A stretch of DNA of 64,000 nucleotides from Motacilla alba alba (Eukaryota > Chordata > Aves > Passeriformes > Motacillidae): NCBI RefSeq assembly GCF_015832195.1, contig NC_052030.1:11179439-11243438 (forward strand), written 5' to 3'. Position numbers and translations under genes: made by a program. Shown here one piece after another: positions 60,080-64,000 of this stretch (position 1 is the stretch's first letter; every line of letters starts with the position of its first letter). The notes under the pieces were generated by a model that saw only the letters and a program-made list of their open reading frames with translations, was not told where the DNA came from and made no database searches.

Positions 60080-60098
60080 CCAATGAGCGGCGTCCACA
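60080..60098 (+). promoter_or_regulatory. ATP2A2: ER stress response element-like site (CCAAT-N9-CCACA)
   Basis: CCAAT (60080-60084), nine bases (gagcggcgt) and CCACA (60094-60098) fit the ERSE consensus CCAAT-N9-CCACG at all but the last base. ERSEs bind NF-Y and ATF6. SERCA2 is reported to be induced by ER stress through ATF6, and the site is about 55 bp upstream of the TATA-like sequence. The CCAAT box alone (gCCAATgag) is also a good NF-Y site. Confidence 0.6.
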
Positions 60099-60517
60099 TG
60101 CCGCGGCGGCGAGAGAGCGCCGGGCGGCCCCCGAGTTACATTAGAGCCGCCGCCGCCGCTGTGCGACCGGAGCGAGCGGAGGCAGCGGCGGGCGCCGGGG
60201 AGCCCGAGCCGTGACGGCGACAGCGGCCTGGGCCGGCCGGGGGGGATCGGGCTGCTAGAGAAGGAAGGAAGGGGGCGATCTTGACCTTCCGCGGGCAGCG
60301 GGGCAGCTGCGGCTTTTTCTCCCCCGCGCCGTTATCGCCCTCCGTTACCGGGGGCGGCTCGGAGCCGCTGAGGCGAGCGGAGAGGCCGCTCGGCCACCTG
60401 GACGCGGCCCATCCCTGCAGGGACTCGAGGCGACCGCGGCTCCGTGGGCCCGCTCGCTCCCCGCCCGAAGTCCCTCGTCCCCGCCGGAGAGGCGGCTCGG
60501 CTCCCTCGGAGGCGTGA

Positions 60518-60539
60518 GGGGTGGGAGGGGGGGTGGGGG
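60518..60539 (+). promoter_or_regulatory. ATP2A2: G-quadruplex motif in the ATP2A2 leader
   Basis: Four G-runs (4, 3, 7 and 5 G) are separated by single bases t, a and t. This is a strong quadruplex pattern, formed on the sense strand and therefore also possible in the mRNA. It lies about 270 nt before the start codon and just ahead of T-runs at 60541-60609. Confidence 0.55.
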
Positions 60540-60540
60540 C

Positions 60541-60610
60541 TTTATTTTTAAATTGTTTTTTTTTTAAGGGCGGCTTTCCCTATTTTTTTTTTTTTAATTT
60601 TTAATTTTTT
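60541..60610 (+). repeat. T-run tract in the ATP2A2 leader
   Basis: Runs of T (up to 13) are broken by aaggg and ccctatt inside an otherwise extremely GC-rich leader. They cause artefactual antisense frames rich in lysine (60548-61195 minus). The contrast is unusual for a CpG-island first exon. Confidence 0.8.
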
Positions 60611-60680
60611 TCCTGCCCCTCCGGGCCTCCTCCGCCACGAAAGAGGTGTGCTCGGGCTCCTCTGCTGCGGGAGAGGGTCT

Positions 60681-60704
60681 ATGGTGATAGCACGGGGGTG
60701 GTGA
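60681..60704 (+). CDS. 7-codon upstream ORF in the ATP2A2 leader
   Basis: ATG at 60681 opens MVIARGW and stops at TGA (60702-60704), 104 nt before the main ATG. It is the only upstream ATG that I find between the inferred start site (about 60165) and 60809. Its context (gtctatgg) is weaker than that of the main start. It could dampen translation; this is inference and depends on where transcription starts. Confidence 0.3.
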   Translation: MVIARGW

Positions 60705-60745
60705 GGGCTGAGGAGGGGTCTCGCCGCCGCCCCCGCCGCCGCTGA

Positions 60746-64000
<3,255 letters not shown>

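Noticed and set aside
59631..60214. Several Ala/Gly/Pro/Arg-rich frames on both strands in the CpG island
   Set aside because: Few stop codons are expected in very GC-rich DNA. There is no domain or splice structure, and frames overlap on opposite strands.

Overview
The window is vertebrate nuclear DNA, almost certainly from a bird. It carries the 3' two-thirds of IFT81 and the 5' end of ATP2A2 (SERCA2), both on the + strand, as I recall their order on human 12q24.11. Three things suggest a bird: compact introns, very low transposon content, and a fragment of a CR1 LINE 3' end next to the ATP2A2 CpG island. The species cannot be read from the sequence.

Region 1 (1-28930) is IFT81. Twelve coding exons were placed by reading through splice sites in phase. 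They give 444 codons plus a stop, and match residues 233-676 of the 676-residue human protein without a length change. The upstream exons, including the tubulin-binding N-terminal domain, lie left of the window. Introns hold several short tandem repeats. The most striking is a 78-bp minisatellite that starts about 20 bp after a 5' splice site at 18915. A possible extra in-frame exon lies at 21801-21893.

Region 2 (28931-about 30150) is the likely IFT81 3' UTR, up to an AATAAA at 30133. Region 3 (about 30150-59150) is about 29 kb of intergenic DNA with no protein gene I can name. It holds an old MIR-like CORE-SINE (about 53130-53320), a pair of perfect MEF2-type sites (31048 and 31268), and several well-spliced candidate exons on the minus strand between 43 and 46.5 kb that may belong to an unannotated, probably noncoding, transcript.

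Region 4 (about 59160-61100) is the ATP2A2 CpG island and promoter. It has an ER-stress-element-like CCAAT-N9-CCACA, a degenerate GC-rich tandem repeat built round TGTCGCGACA palindromes and split by the CR1 fragment, and a 5' leader with a predicted G-quadruplex, U-runs and a 7-codon upstream ORF. Region 5 (60809-64000) is ATP2A2 exons 1-3, including the 18-bp exon 2, and part of intron 3.

The two genes are functionally unrelated neighbours: IFT81 is an IFT-B ciliary transport subunit and ATP2A2 is the ER/SR calcium pump. The ATP2A2 upstream region is where shared or long-range regulation would be expected. No CRISPR, tRNA, rRNA or bacterial-type system is present.
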